This document shows positions 14,089-22,088 of a stretch of DNA of 22,738 bases, one piece after another (the stretch's first letter is position 1; each line of letters starts with the position of its first letter). A program made the translations under genes and the position numbers. The DNA comes from Acetobacteraceae bacterium (GTDB lineage: Bacteria > Pseudomonadota > Alphaproteobacteria > Acetobacterales > Acetobacteraceae), in the NCBI GenBank assembly GCA_947446625.1, contig CANFIE010000014.1, positions 1 through 22,738 on the forward strand, given 5' to 3'. The notes beneath the pieces are model-generated. The model was not told the DNA's origin. It saw only the letters and a program-made list of their open reading frames with translations, and did no database searches.

Positions 14089-15513
14089 TCAGATGGCAAT
14101 ATCAAGCAGGCCGAGCATTGCCCGTGGCTGTGGCGTGGCCTCCACCGGCAGTGCCGCGCCGCCCCAACGCTGCTGCCCGCGCCGGCCCTGCCCCTGGCTT
14201 TGTGGCTGCGTGCCCTGGCGCTCCTGCCCCAGGCTGAAGCTCATGCGGCAATGCTCCGGCTGAATGCCGGCCTGGGCCAGGGCGCGGCCCAGCTCGGGCG
14301 CATCGCGTTGCAGCAGCGCCAGCGTCTCGGGCCGCTCGGCCTGTACTTTCACTTGTGCGGCGCTGCCATCCTGTGGGCGCTCGATGCGAATTTCCACCTG
14401 GCCGAGTTCCACCGGGTCCAGCCGCACCGTCAGTTCTGCTGGCCCTTCGGGGCTCAGCACCAAGGCAACCGCCACCGGCGCCACCTGATGCGCCGGCGAA
14501 GCCATGGGTGCCGAGCGCGGCGCGCTGGTCGGGTGCGGCGCGGCATGCACCTGCGGCACTGGCGGCGGCGGCGCGGATGGCGCCTGCACGGGAGCGCTGG
14601 CTTCGGCGGCCGGCGCTTCTTCCTGCCGCGCCGAGGGCTGGGCCGCCCCTGTCTTGCGCGGTGCCAGCGGCGCTGCGGTGGCTGTGGCAGCCATCTCGGC
14701 GGGCTGGACGGGCGGCGCTGCCTGAGGCGCTTCCGGTGCGGGGGCCAAAGGGACAAGGGCCGCTGCCGCCGCTGCCGCCGCTGCTACGTCAGGTGCCGCC
14801 GCCGCCCCGCCGGGCCTACCCTGCAAGGCATCAGCCTCGCCTCCCTGGCGTGGCGTTGCCAAAGGCGGCGACGGCAGGGGAGGTGGCACCGGCGAGGGCG
14901 CCACAACCACCGTCTCCGGTTGGGCCTCTGCTGCGCTTTCCGCGGCGCGCTCAATCGCTGGGGATGCTTCCGCTTCGGCCCGCAGCTTGGGCCGGGGCAG
15001 GCTGTGGGCCGGCGTGGTGGCAGGTTCAGTCCCTGGCGCCGCATCGTCGGGCGCAGCATCCGCCGCCACGGGTTGCGCCAGCGCCTGCGGTGCCTTCCTG
15101 GCCGCCGCTGCCATTGGTCCGGCGCATGGTGCTCGCTCGTCGACGGAGGGCAATGCTGGCCGTGCTTCTGGCCTTGGCTGCGTCGGCCTTGGAGCCACTG
15201 GCGATGCGCTGGCCGCCTCAGGCGCCAGCAGCCCGGTTTCCGGCACTGCTTCGGGCATGGCCTTAGCCTCGGGCACCTGTTCAGCCACTACCTCGGCAGC
15301 ATCAAGGGCTAGCCCCGCCTGCACCGTAACGGGTGCGGCATCACCCACCATGGCTGCCGGCACCGCACCGGGCGCAACCGCTGCCTCGGCCTGGCCCAGC
15401 AGCGCGGCAAAGCTCATGTCACCTGCCAGCCGCATTGGTGCGGTGGCCCCGGATTTTCCAGGCAGGCCCGGCATTGCGGGCATGAGTGACAGCGGCAGCG
15501 CGGCGTGGGCCAT
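14089..15513 (-). CDS. fliK: Hook-length control protein FliK
   Basis: FliK is secreted as a molecular ruler and switches export from hook to filament subunits. The 474-residue product is dominated by a long Pro/Ala-rich region (about 30-340), including a run of nine alanines. Such disordered regions are typical of the ruler. The C-terminal hook-length domain (about 345-440) contains EGPAELTVRLDPVELGQVEI, matching the FliK C-terminal pattern LxPxxLGxVxV. The start is ATG at 15513. The gene is read divergently from flgE and has a perfect sigma54 promoter core 30-44 nt upstream. Overall identity is low, as is normal for FliK, but the C-terminal domain and neighbours make the call firm. Confidence 0.9.
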   Translation of the reverse strand: MAHAALPLSLMPAMPGLPGKSGATAPMRLAGDMSFAALLGQAEAAVAPGAVPAAMVGDAAPVTVQAGLALDAAEVVAEQVPEAKAMPEAVPETGLLAPEAASASPVAPRPTQPRPEARPALPSVDERAPCAGPMAAAARKAPQALAQPVAADAAPDDAAPGTEPATTPAHSLPRPKLRAEAEASPAIERAAESAAEAQPETVVVAPSPVPPPLPSPPLATPRQGGEADALQGRPGGAAAAPDVAAAAAAAAALVPLAPAPEAPQAAPPVQPAEMAATATAAPLAPRKTGAAQPSARQEEAPAAEASAPVQAPSAPPPPVPQVHAAPHPTSAPRSAPMASPAHQVAPVAVALVLSPEGPAELTVRLDPVELGQVEIRIERPQDGSAAQVKVQAERPETLALLQRDAPELGRALAQAGIQPEHCRMSFSLGQERQGTQPQSQGQGRRGQQRWGGAALPVEATPQPRAMLGLLDIAI

Positions 15514-15542
15514 GGTGTTCCGTTCCGGTCGCCGGTCTCAGC

Positions 15543-15557
15543 GCAAGCCGCGTGCCA
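15543..15557 (-). promoter_or_regulatory. Sigma54 promoter for fliK-flgD
   Basis: On the minus strand, TGGCACG (-24 element, 15557 to 15551) is followed by four bases and TTGC (-12 element, 15546 to 15543). All 11 core positions match the sigma54 consensus TGGCACG-N4-TTGC, with the invariant GG and GC correctly spaced. The predicted start site near 15532 gives a leader of about 19 nt before the fliK ATG. Confidence 0.85.
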
Positions 15558-15574
15558 GCGCAAACCCCGCGCCG

Positions 15575-15633
15575 CCCCGGCCAGCCCTGCCGCCACCCCG
15601 GCAAAACCTGCCCCCGCCCCGGCAGCAAGCGCC
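15575..15633. promoter_or_regulatory. Three tandem CCCCGGC-N7-GCC sites, candidate FlbD enhancer
   Basis: CCCCGGC occurs at 15575, 15596 and 15617, exactly 21 bp apart. In each copy it is followed by seven variable bases and GCC, so the core CGGC-N7-GCC is repeated on the same face of the helix. The array lies between the two divergent sigma54 promoters, 18 nt from one -24 element and about 20 nt from the other. The core agrees with the Caulobacter ftr element recognised by FlbD (CGGC, two bases, AAA, two bases, GC, as I recall it). FlbD itself is encoded in this window. Binding is inferred. Confidence 0.65.
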
Positions 15634-15653
15634 GCTTCCGCACCCCATCACGC

Positions 15654-15669
15654 TGGCACACGGGCTGCA
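15654..15669 (+). promoter_or_regulatory. Sigma54 promoter for flgE
   Basis: TGGCAC (15654-15659) and TGCA (15666-15669) have the -24 GG and -12 GC at the obligatory spacing. The match to TGGCACG-N4-TTGCA is good, with two mismatches (A for G at the seventh position, C for the first T of TTGC). The predicted start is about 30 nt before the flgE ATG, whose Shine-Dalgarno is AAAGG at 15696-15700. Hook genes are classical sigma54/FlbD targets in alphaproteobacteria. Confidence 0.75.
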
Positions 15670-15708
15670 CCACCACGCCGGAACCCCTTGCCCGCAAAGG
15701 CCCGTGCC

Positions 15709-17013
15709 ATGTCCCTGTTCGGCTCGCTCACCACCGCCATCAGCGGCCTCAACGCGCAAAGCAACGCGCTCGGCTACATCTCGGACAATGTCGCCAACAG
15801 CCAAACCACCGGCTTCAAGCGCATCGACGCGCATTTCGAGGATTTCATCACCGCCTCGAACCACCGCAGGAACGAACCCGGCGCCGTGCTGGCCCGGCCG
15901 CAATACATGAACAACGTGCAGGGCACGCTGCAGCAAAGCCAGGAACCCCTGGCCCTGGCCATTGGTGGCGCCGGCTTCTTCGCCGTGGCTTCGGCCGCCG
16001 GCATCAACAACGGCATGCCGGTCTTCGACAACCGGCAATTCTTCACCCGCGCCGGCGACTTCCAACTGAGCAAGGATGGCTACCTGGTGAATGGCGACAA
16101 CTATTACCTGCAAGGCTGGGCCGTGGATGCCGCCGGCACGCCGGACCGCACCCGCCTGGTGCCCATTCAGGTCAGCGAGCAGACCTTCACCCCCCAGGCC
16201 ACCAGCACGGTCAACCTGGCCGCCAACCTGCCCGCCGATGCCACCGCCACCGCCGTCAGCACCCAGGCGCAGGTGTATGATTCGCTCGGTCGCCAGCACA
16301 GCGTCACGCTCAACTTCACCCCCGGCGCGGCCAATAGCTGGACCCTGGCGGTTGACGTACCCGACGACATCACCGCCGCCGCCCGCGGCACGGTGCAGGT
16401 GGATTTCGGCGCCGGCGCCACCCCGGCCGTGCCCGCCGGCACGCTGGGTGATTTCACCGGCGCCACCGGCAGCATCACCCCCACCGCGCTGCCCGGCGCC
16501 GGCAACCCGGCCAGCTTCACCTTCGTCACGGATTTCGGCCAAGGCCCGCAAACCGTGACGATGGAACTCGGCACCTTCGGTCAGTCCAACGGGCTGACGC
16601 AATTCGCCGGCACCGCCTTCAACCTGCGCAACCTGAGCCAGAACGGCGTGCCCCAGGGCGCCTATTCCGGCATCTCCATCCGCGAAAACGGCGACGTGGC
16701 GGTGAACTACGACAACGGCCAGTCCCGCGTTGCCGCCCGCGTGCCGCTGGTGGGCTTCAACGACCCCAGCCAACTGCAACGGCTGGACGGCCAGGCCTTC
16801 ATGGCCACCAGTGATTCCGGCCTGGCCCGCATGACAGACCCTGCCTCCAACGGCGTCGGCAAGCTCGTCATCGGCAGCGTCGAGGCCTCGAACGTCGATA
16901 TCGCCACCGAGTTCAGCAAGCTCATCGTCGCCCAGCGCGCCTATAGCGCCAACACCAAAATCGTCACCACCACAGACCAGATGCTGCAGGACACCATCAA
17001 CATGTCCCGCTGA
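15709..17013 (+). CDS. flgE: Flagellar hook protein FlgE
   Basis: FlgE polymerises outside the cell to form the flexible hook. The 434-residue product begins MSLFGSLTTAISGLNAQSNALGYISDNVANSQTTGFK, the conserved D0 rod/hook motif. The C-terminus VEASNVDIATEFSKLIVAQRAYSANTKIVTTTDQML is the matching D0 helix. The middle is the FlgE-type beta-rich domain with QVYDSLGRQHSVTLNF. I chose the ATG at 15709 because AAAGG lies 8 nt upstream and the protein then starts at the family N-terminus; the frame is open further upstream but would extend across the sigma54 promoter. flgK and flgL follow on the same strand. Confidence 0.97.
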   Translation: MSLFGSLTTAISGLNAQSNALGYISDNVANSQTTGFKRIDAHFEDFITASNHRRNEPGAVLARPQYMNNVQGTLQQSQEPLALAIGGAGFFAVASAAGINNGMPVFDNRQFFTRAGDFQLSKDGYLVNGDNYYLQGWAVDAAGTPDRTRLVPIQVSEQTFTPQATSTVNLAANLPADATATAVSTQAQVYDSLGRQHSVTLNFTPGAANSWTLAVDVPDDITAAARGTVQVDFGAGATPAVPAGTLGDFTGATGSITPTALPGAGNPASFTFVTDFGQGPQTVTMELGTFGQSNGLTQFAGTAFNLRNLSQNGVPQGAYSGISIRENGDVAVNYDNGQSRVAARVPLVGFNDPSQLQRLDGQAFMATSDSGLARMTDPASNGVGKLVIGSVEASNVDIATEFSKLIVAQRAYSANTKIVTTTDQMLQDTINMSR

Positions 17014-17063
17014 GGCGCGGCTTCATCTTTCGCTAACCTCCGTCTCGGCACACTGGAAAAACC

Positions 17064-18602
17064 ATGAGCCTCGATGCAGCCCTTGGCATAGCCGGCAGCG
17101 GCCTTCTGGCGGTGCAGCGCGCACTGGCGCAGGCCAGTGCCAATATCGGCAATGCCAATACCGCCGGATACACCGCCAAGACTGTGCCGTTGCAGGCGCG
17201 GGAATCGCTTGGCCAGCCGGCCGGCGTGCTCAGCGGCCAGGCGCAGCGCGCGGTGGACCTGGCCGTGGTGGCACAGATCGGCACCAGCACCGCCGAGCAA
17301 GCCGCTGCCACGCTGCGCGAACGCCTGCTGCAAGGCGTGGAGGCGGCGCATGGCAGCGTCTCCGGCGCTGATTCCAGTTCCACCCTGGCCGACGACATTG
17401 CCGGGCTGCGCGGCGCCTTCATTGCCCTGCGCGCCAGCCCCGATGATGCCGGCGCCCAGCGCACGGTATTGCAGGCCGCCAACACCGTGGCGCAGCGCTT
17501 CAACGGCATTGGTGTGGCCGTGGCCAGCGCCCGGCAGCAGGCGCAGGACGCCATGGCCCAGCAGGTGGCGGCGGCCAATGCGGCCTTGCAGCAGATCGGC
17601 GGGCTGAACCGGCAGATCCAACTGGCCACCACGCAGGGTCAAACCACCGCAGACCTGGAAGACCAGCGCGACCAGGCGGTGCAAACGCTTTCTGCCAGCA
17701 TTCCCGTGCAGGTGCTGCGCCAGCCTGATGGCGGCATGCTGGTGCTCTCCAAGGGCGGCGCCATGCTGCCCACCAACACAGGGCAGAATGCGCTCTCTCT
17801 CGCCGATGCCACCGTGGCGCCCGGCGCCTGGTATGGCGCGGGCGGCACGCTGCCGGGCATCATGCTCGGCGGCGTGGATGTTACCGCGCAACTCGGCGGT
17901 GGTGCGCTCGGTGCTGCCCAGGCGCTGCGCGACATCACCCTGCCGCGCACCCAGGCCGAGGCCGATACCGCCGCCGCCACCCTGTCCTATCGCTTCGACC
18001 AACAGGGGCTGACGCTGTTCACCACCGCCAGCGGCGCGGTGCCGGATATGGCGCAGCCCTATACCAGCGGTGGTCAGCTTGGCTTCGCCACCACCATGCA
18101 GGTGAACCCTGCCTTCACCACCAACCCGCGGTTGCTGCGGGATGGCACGCACAGCGTCGCGATCGCATCAGGTGGCGTCACCAACTTCACGCCCAACCCG
18201 CTGGGTGGTCCCGCCGCATTCAGTACGTTGGCTGACAATGTCGTGAACTTCACCTTCGGCAGCCAGGCTGCCAACGGCTTGAATTGGGCACCGATTCCAG
18301 GCGGCGGCCTGGGGCCGGATGGCACGCTGAATTCGCCCTTCAACCCACCTTCCAGCGTGCAGGACTACGCGGCAACAGCCACTGCTGTAATCGGCAATGA
18401 ACGTGCGGCGGCCAGCACCGCGCGGCAGCAGGCGGCGGGGCTGCTCAGCACCTTGCAGCAGCGCTTCGCCACGCAATCCGGCGTTAGCGTAGATGCGGAG
18501 ATGACGACGATGATCCAGTTGCAGCAGGCCTATGGCGCTAACGCCAAGGTGATCACCACGGTGCAGCAGATGTGGGATGTTCTGCTCAGCGCTGTACGAT
18601 GA
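17064..18602 (+). CDS. flgK: Hook-filament junction protein FlgK (HAP1)
   Basis: FlgK is the first of the two junction proteins between hook and filament. The 512-residue product starts MSLDAALGIAGSGLLAVQRALAQASANIGNANTAGYTAK, the D0 motif with the NxANxxTxGY core. It contains the FlgK coiled segment (ANAALQQIGGLNRQIQLATTQGQTTADLEDQRDQAVQTLS) and ends in MIQLQQAYGANAKVITTVQQMWDVLL, the reciprocal C-terminal helix. The length is ordinary. It lies 50 nt after flgE with no separate promoter that I can recognise. Its stop codon overlaps the flgL Shine-Dalgarno (AGGAG, 18602-18606). Confidence 0.96.
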   Translation: MSLDAALGIAGSGLLAVQRALAQASANIGNANTAGYTAKTVPLQARESLGQPAGVLSGQAQRAVDLAVVAQIGTSTAEQAAATLRERLLQGVEAAHGSVSGADSSSTLADDIAGLRGAFIALRASPDDAGAQRTVLQAANTVAQRFNGIGVAVASARQQAQDAMAQQVAAANAALQQIGGLNRQIQLATTQGQTTADLEDQRDQAVQTLSASIPVQVLRQPDGGMLVLSKGGAMLPTNTGQNALSLADATVAPGAWYGAGGTLPGIMLGGVDVTAQLGGGALGAAQALRDITLPRTQAEADTAAATLSYRFDQQGLTLFTTASGAVPDMAQPYTSGGQLGFATTMQVNPAFTTNPRLLRDGTHSVAIASGGVTNFTPNPLGGPAAFSTLADNVVNFTFGSQAANGLNWAPIPGGGLGPDGTLNSPFNPPSSVQDYAATATAVIGNERAAASTARQQAAGLLSTLQQRFATQSGVSVDAEMTTMIQLQQAYGANAKVITTVQQMWDVLLSAVR

Positions 18603-18615
18603 GGAGCGCTGAAGA

Positions 18616-19683
18616 ATGGCCGTGATAGACATGCTCTCCCGCCTCAACATGGACGCAGCCGTGCTGCGCACCAGGTTGACGGCATTGACCCAGCAGACCG
18701 CCACCGGGCTGAAGACCCGCGAGCTTGGCGACCTGGGCACCGAGTTGCCACGCGCGATGGACCTGAAGGCCACCATCCAGCGCCAGCACAGCTACACCGC
18801 CGCGCTTTCCGCCGCCGCCAGCCGCGCCACCGCCACCCAGGGTGTGCTGGGCCAGTTGCAGGGCATTGCGCTGCAATTCGCCGACACCGTCGCCATCAAG
18901 CTGGACCCCACCGACAAGCAGGGCATCATCCGCGCCGCCGGCATGGCGAAGGACGCCTTGGTGCAGGTCGCCAGCCTGCTCAACAGCCAGCAGGGCGGCC
19001 AATACCTGTTCGGCGGCACCGATATCGCCAACCCGCCCATCCCTGACCCCAGCGGCATCGCCAGCGCCGGCTTCGCCACGCAAATCGCCACGGCACTCGG
19101 CACGCTGGGCGGTGGCAATGCCGCCACGGTGCTGGCCAGCGCCACAACCGCCGCGGCCTCCAACGTCGCCGGTGTCACGCCCTTCTCGGCCTTCCTCTCA
19201 GACCCCGCCACCGGCCTGAACGAACCGCGCCGCGCCGTGCCCAGCGCCGATGCGCAAACCCTGGCCTATGGCATCTCGGCCAACCGCAACGCCGCCGCCA
19301 TTTCCACCGGCGCCACTACCACCGGCTCCTGGGCAAGGGACCTGCTGGGCGGGCTGGCCATGCTTGCCAACCTCACCCCGGCCAGCGCCGCCTCGCCGGC
19401 TGATTTCCGCCAACTCGCCAGCGGCCTCACCAGTTGGCTGAAGGGCGCCGAGAACACCATGGCCGAGGAAGCCGGCGCGCTCGGCCAGGCCCAGGCGCAG
19501 ATCACCTCGCTGCAAGCGGTGCAGGCCAGCACCGTCACCGCCCTCACCACCCAACTGGCGGAGGCGCAGGAAGTGGACATGGCCGCCACCCTCACGCGCC
19601 TCCAGGCCACGCAAACCACCTTGCAGGCCAGCTACACGGCCATCGGCCAACTTGGCTCGCTCACCCTGGTGCAATTCCTGTGA
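18616..19683 (+). CDS. flgL: Hook-filament junction protein FlgL (HAP3)
   Basis: FlgL is the second junction protein, between FlgK and flagellin. The 355-residue product has a flagellin-like N-terminal helix (VLRTRLTALTQQTATGLKTRELGDLG). It carries the FlgL-type LLNSQQGGQYLFGGTDIANPPI motif near residues 120-140, typical of FlgL/flagellin proteins. The long C-terminal helix ends QEVDMAATLTRLQATQTTLQASYTAIGQL. The ATG at 18616 has AGGAG 9 nt upstream, overlapping the flgK stop, so the two genes are coupled. It is not the filament flagellin, given the position after flgK and the GGTD motif, but the folds are related. Confidence 0.94.
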   Translation: MAVIDMLSRLNMDAAVLRTRLTALTQQTATGLKTRELGDLGTELPRAMDLKATIQRQHSYTAALSAAASRATATQGVLGQLQGIALQFADTVAIKLDPTDKQGIIRAAGMAKDALVQVASLLNSQQGGQYLFGGTDIANPPIPDPSGIASAGFATQIATALGTLGGGNAATVLASATTAAASNVAGVTPFSAFLSDPATGLNEPRRAVPSADAQTLAYGISANRNAAAISTGATTTGSWARDLLGGLAMLANLTPASAASPADFRQLASGLTSWLKGAENTMAEEAGALGQAQAQITSLQAVQASTVTALTTQLAEAQEVDMAATLTRLQATQTTLQASYTAIGQLGSLTLVQFL

Positions 19684-19767
19684 GCCGGCCCCGCGATTCA
19701 GTGCCCGTTAATCATGCCGGCGCAATTCTGGGCGTCGCCCAAAAAACCGGTGGCGAAAGGAACAACA

Positions 19768-20220
19768 ATGTCCACGCTCGTGCTTGAGCTGCGCCAGGGC
19801 GACATGATGGTCGTCAATGGCGCCCCCATTCGCTTCCGCAACCGCACCCGCATTGAACTGGCGGCCAAGGCGCGCTTCCTGTTCGGCAAGCAGATCATGC
19901 CGCCTGAAGCCGCCACCACCCCGGCGCGGCGCATCTACTTCGCGCTCCAGGCCGCCTACATCGGCACTGATGAAGAACGCGCCGAAGGCCTGCTCGCCGC
20001 CCGCCAGTTGATTGAGGAATTCCAGGAGGCCACAACGTCCGCCCAGGCGCGGGACCTGCTGCGCCAGGCGCTGGAACTGGCCGACGGCGATGACTGCTAC
20101 CAGGCCCTCAAGCTCGCCCGGCGGGTGATGCGGCATGAGGATGAGGTGCTGGGTCTGGCCCCCGCCGTCAGCGCCCGGATGGAATCGCTGCGGCCCGAGG
20201 TGGTGCTGGCGGCGGAATAG
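19768..20220 (+). CDS. flbT: FlbT, flagellin synthesis repressor
   Basis: In Caulobacter, FlbT binds the flagellin mRNA leader and promotes its decay until the hook is complete. The 150-residue product begins MSTLVLELRQGDMMVVNGAPIRFRNRTRIELAAKARFLFGKQIM. This is the FlbT pattern of a small beta-rich N-terminus with the VNGA motif, followed by helices (RQLIEEFQEATTSAQARDLLRQALELA). I chose the ATG at 19768 because GAAAGGA lies 7 nt upstream; an in-frame ATG at 19714 would place a poor extension ahead of the family N-terminus. A short hairpin (TGGGC/GCCCA, 19729-19741) lies just upstream. The usual partner flaF and any flagellin gene are absent from the window. Confidence 0.9.
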   Translation: MSTLVLELRQGDMMVVNGAPIRFRNRTRIELAAKARFLFGKQIMPPEAATTPARRIYFALQAAYIGTDEERAEGLLAARQLIEEFQEATTSAQARDLLRQALELADGDDCYQALKLARRVMRHEDEVLGLAPAVSARMESLRPEVVLAAE

Positions 20221-20298
20221 CGCCGCCCCTGCCCGGGGTTTGACGCGCTGCAACAGCGGCGCGAAGGTCGGGCTTCATATTGCCAAAGTGATTCCGGC

Positions 20299-21363
20299 TT
20301 GTCCTTCACCCTGCCTCCCTGGTTGCTGGCTCCCGTGCTGCGGGTCCACCTGCTCACCGCCCTGGCTGCCTGTGCTGGCGGGGCCTTGTTTTCCCTGGCG
20401 CATGTGCCCCTGGCCTGGATGATCGGCGCCATGGTCGGCACCGCGCTGATGGCCTGGTTCCGCCCGGTGGCGGTGCATAACCGCGCCCGCCCCATGGCCA
20501 TGATGGTGATGGGCACCGCCTTCGGCATGAGCTTTTCCGGCCCGGTGCTGGGTGCCGTCACCGGCGCCCTGCCGGTGCTGGCGGCGGCCGGCGCCATCAC
20601 CCTCACCACCGGGCTGCTGGTGGCCCGCATGTTCACCAAGCTGGCCAAGGTCGATGCCCGCACCGGCTTCTTCTGCGGTGTGCCCGGCGGCGTCATCATC
20701 ATGGTGGTACTGGCGCAGGAGGCCGGGGCCGCCGTCGCCCCCGTCACCCTCAGTCAAACCATGCGCGTGGTCACGGTGGTGCTGACCATTCCGCCGCTGC
20801 TCGGCCTCATCGCCCCGCATGGCGAGTACGACGTGTTCCATGTTGGCGGGCTGGCGGTCTGGTGGCCCGGCCTGCTGGCGCTGCTCGCCATGGCGCCGCT
20901 GGCCGCCTGGCCGCTGCGCAAGTTGGGCTTCGGCAACCCCTGGATGTTTGGCCCCTGCCTGATGAACATCGCCATTGCCGCCAGCGGCTATGGCTTCACC
21001 GGCATTCCCGGCTGGGTGGTCAGCGTGGCGCAAATCGCCATGGGGGCCACACTGGGCTCGCGGCTGACCCGCAACTTCCTGCTTTCCTCGCGTGGTCTGC
21101 TGATGGCCTCGCTGCTGTCCTCCTTCGTGCTGGTGTTTGTGCTGGGCTGGCTGGCGGTGGGGCTGGCCTGGGTCAGCGGCCTGCCCTGGCCGGCGGTAGT
21201 GCTGGGCATGGCGCCGGGCGGCATGCCGGAGATGTCGCTCACCGCCAAGGCGCTGGAATTGGCGGTGCCGCTGGTGCTGGGCTTCCATTTGGTGCGCAGC
21301 TTGCTCAGCAATGTGCTGGTCAAGCCGCTGTTCAAGCTGGGGATACGGCTGAACCTGCTGTAG
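20299..21363 (+). CDS. AbrB-family membrane protein (ammonia monooxygenase-like, putative)
   Basis: This is a hydrophobic protein of about 354 residues with roughly ten predicted membrane segments. It appears to have two similar halves: PLAWMIGAMVGTALMAWF and GTAFGMSFSGPVL in the first, and NPWMFGPCLM, GYGFTGIPGWVVSVAQIAMGATLGSRL and LGMAPGGMPEMSLTAKAL in the second. The pattern is that of the AbrB/'putative ammonia monooxygenase' family, whose function is unclear; some are thought to be transport-related. It is not the DNA-binding AbrB. The start is uncertain: TTG at 20299 gives a full first membrane region, GTG at 20335 is the alternative, and neither has a good Shine-Dalgarno. It lies 78 nt after flbT and is probably unrelated to the flagellum. 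Confidence 0.82.
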   Translation: MSFTLPPWLLAPVLRVHLLTALAACAGGALFSLAHVPLAWMIGAMVGTALMAWFRPVAVHNRARPMAMMVMGTAFGMSFSGPVLGAVTGALPVLAAAGAITLTTGLLVARMFTKLAKVDARTGFFCGVPGGVIIMVVLAQEAGAAVAPVTLSQTMRVVTVVLTIPPLLGLIAPHGEYDVFHVGGLAVWWPGLLALLAMAPLAAWPLRKLGFGNPWMFGPCLMNIAIAASGYGFTGIPGWVVSVAQIAMGATLGSRLTRNFLLSSRGLLMASLLSSFVLVFVLGWLAVGLAWVSGLPWPAVVLGMAPGGMPEMSLTAKALELAVPLVLGFHLVRSLLSNVLVKPLFKLGIRLNLL

Positions 21364-21375
21364 CGGCCGGGCGGG

Positions 21376-22038
21376 CTATTCCCGCCGCAGCACCTTGTCC
21401 ACCAGCAGGTCGGCCCAGGGGCGGCGCTGCACCGCGTCAAAGGCGGCGCGGAAGGCCACCTCGTCGTAATCCTCGCGCAGCCAGTCCAGAAACGGCTTCG
21501 GCGCCGCCTTGGCGTACAGCGCGAAGAAGGCGTCCAGAATCCCGGTCTTGCCCTGCTTCACATGGCCGAACTTCAGCGAAAGCTGGCCCATGGCCTGCTC
21601 CACCGGCCGGCCCTGCAGCAGCAGCCACAGGCCCGAGGCCAGCCCGGCCCGGTCGGCGCCGCTTTTGCAATGCAGCAGGGCCGGTTCGGCCATGTCGGCG
21701 AAAATCCCGGCCAGCCGCAAAATCCGGTCCTTGTGCGGGGCGCCGCGGCTTTCAAACGGCGCGTCGATATAGGCCAGCCCCAGCCGCTGCGCCTCGCGCC
21801 GGCCCAGCACGTCGCTGCCGCAGGCGTCGCGCTTGCCGCGCAGGTTGATGACGGTGCGCAGCCCATGGCGCTGCGCCGCCTCGCGCAGTTGCCAGGGCAG
21901 GGGGTGGTTGCTCCGGTAAAGCCGGCCGCTTTCCACCACACCCCAGTTGCGCCAGCCCACCCGCAGCAGGGCATGGTCCACCAGCAGGCTGTTCAGCCAG
22001 GTGGCGCTTCCTGGGGCGGGGGCGGGGGCAGGGGGCAT
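21376..22038 (-). CDS. Cys-X5-Arg (dual-specificity/tyrosine-type) phosphatase
   Basis: This is a phosphatase of the cysteine-dependent Cys-X5-Arg superfamily. The active-site loop HCKSGADRAG is at residues 123-132, with nucleophile C124 and phosphate-binding R130. The upstream region has GRLYRSNHPLPWQL and TVINLRGKR, typical of the small DSP/tyrosine phosphatase fold, and a likely general acid at D104 or nearby. The 220-residue start at 22038 (MPPAPAPAPG) has no strong Shine-Dalgarno and leads into a Pro-rich stretch, so a later start is possible. It follows the GNAT gene by 50 nt and probably shares its promoter. The substrate is unknown; proteins, lipids or polysaccharide-related phosphates are all possible. 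It converges on the AbrB-family gene with a 12-nt gap. Confidence 0.82.
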   Translation of the reverse strand: MPPAPAPAPGSATWLNSLLVDHALLRVGWRNWGVVESGRLYRSNHPLPWQLREAAQRHGLRTVINLRGKRDACGSDVLGRREAQRLGLAYIDAPFESRGAPHKDRILRLAGIFADMAEPALLHCKSGADRAGLASGLWLLLQGRPVEQAMGQLSLKFGHVKQGKTGILDAFFALYAKAAPKPFLDWLREDYDEVAFRAAFDAVQRRPWADLLVDKVLRRE

Positions 22039-22088
22039 GCCCGCGCATATGGCGCAAACCCCGCCGCCGGAACAGGGGGGAGGGGGAG

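Noticed and set aside
14740..14830. Run of GCN triplets in fliK as a possible microsatellite or phase-variable tract
   Set aside because: The run encodes alanines with mixed third bases, so slippage is unlikely, and Ala/Pro-rich stretches are normal in FliK rulers.
15505..15708. Upstream in-frame extension of flgE
   Set aside because: The extension would cross the sigma54 promoter and the tandem repeats, is Pro/Ala-rich, and precedes the conserved FlgE N-terminus. AAAGG before the ATG at 15709 fits better.
20244..20263. CGCGCTG/CAGC-G-GCG hairpin after flbT as a terminator
   Set aside because: The stem has a bulge and no following T-run, and chance pairing is common at this base composition.
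21370..21386. GGCGGG-CTATT-CCCGCC hairpin as a shared terminator between the AbrB-family gene and the phosphatase gene
   Set aside because: The 6-bp stem is real and its loop holds the phosphatase stop codon, but no T-tract follows on either strand, so I do not call it a terminator.
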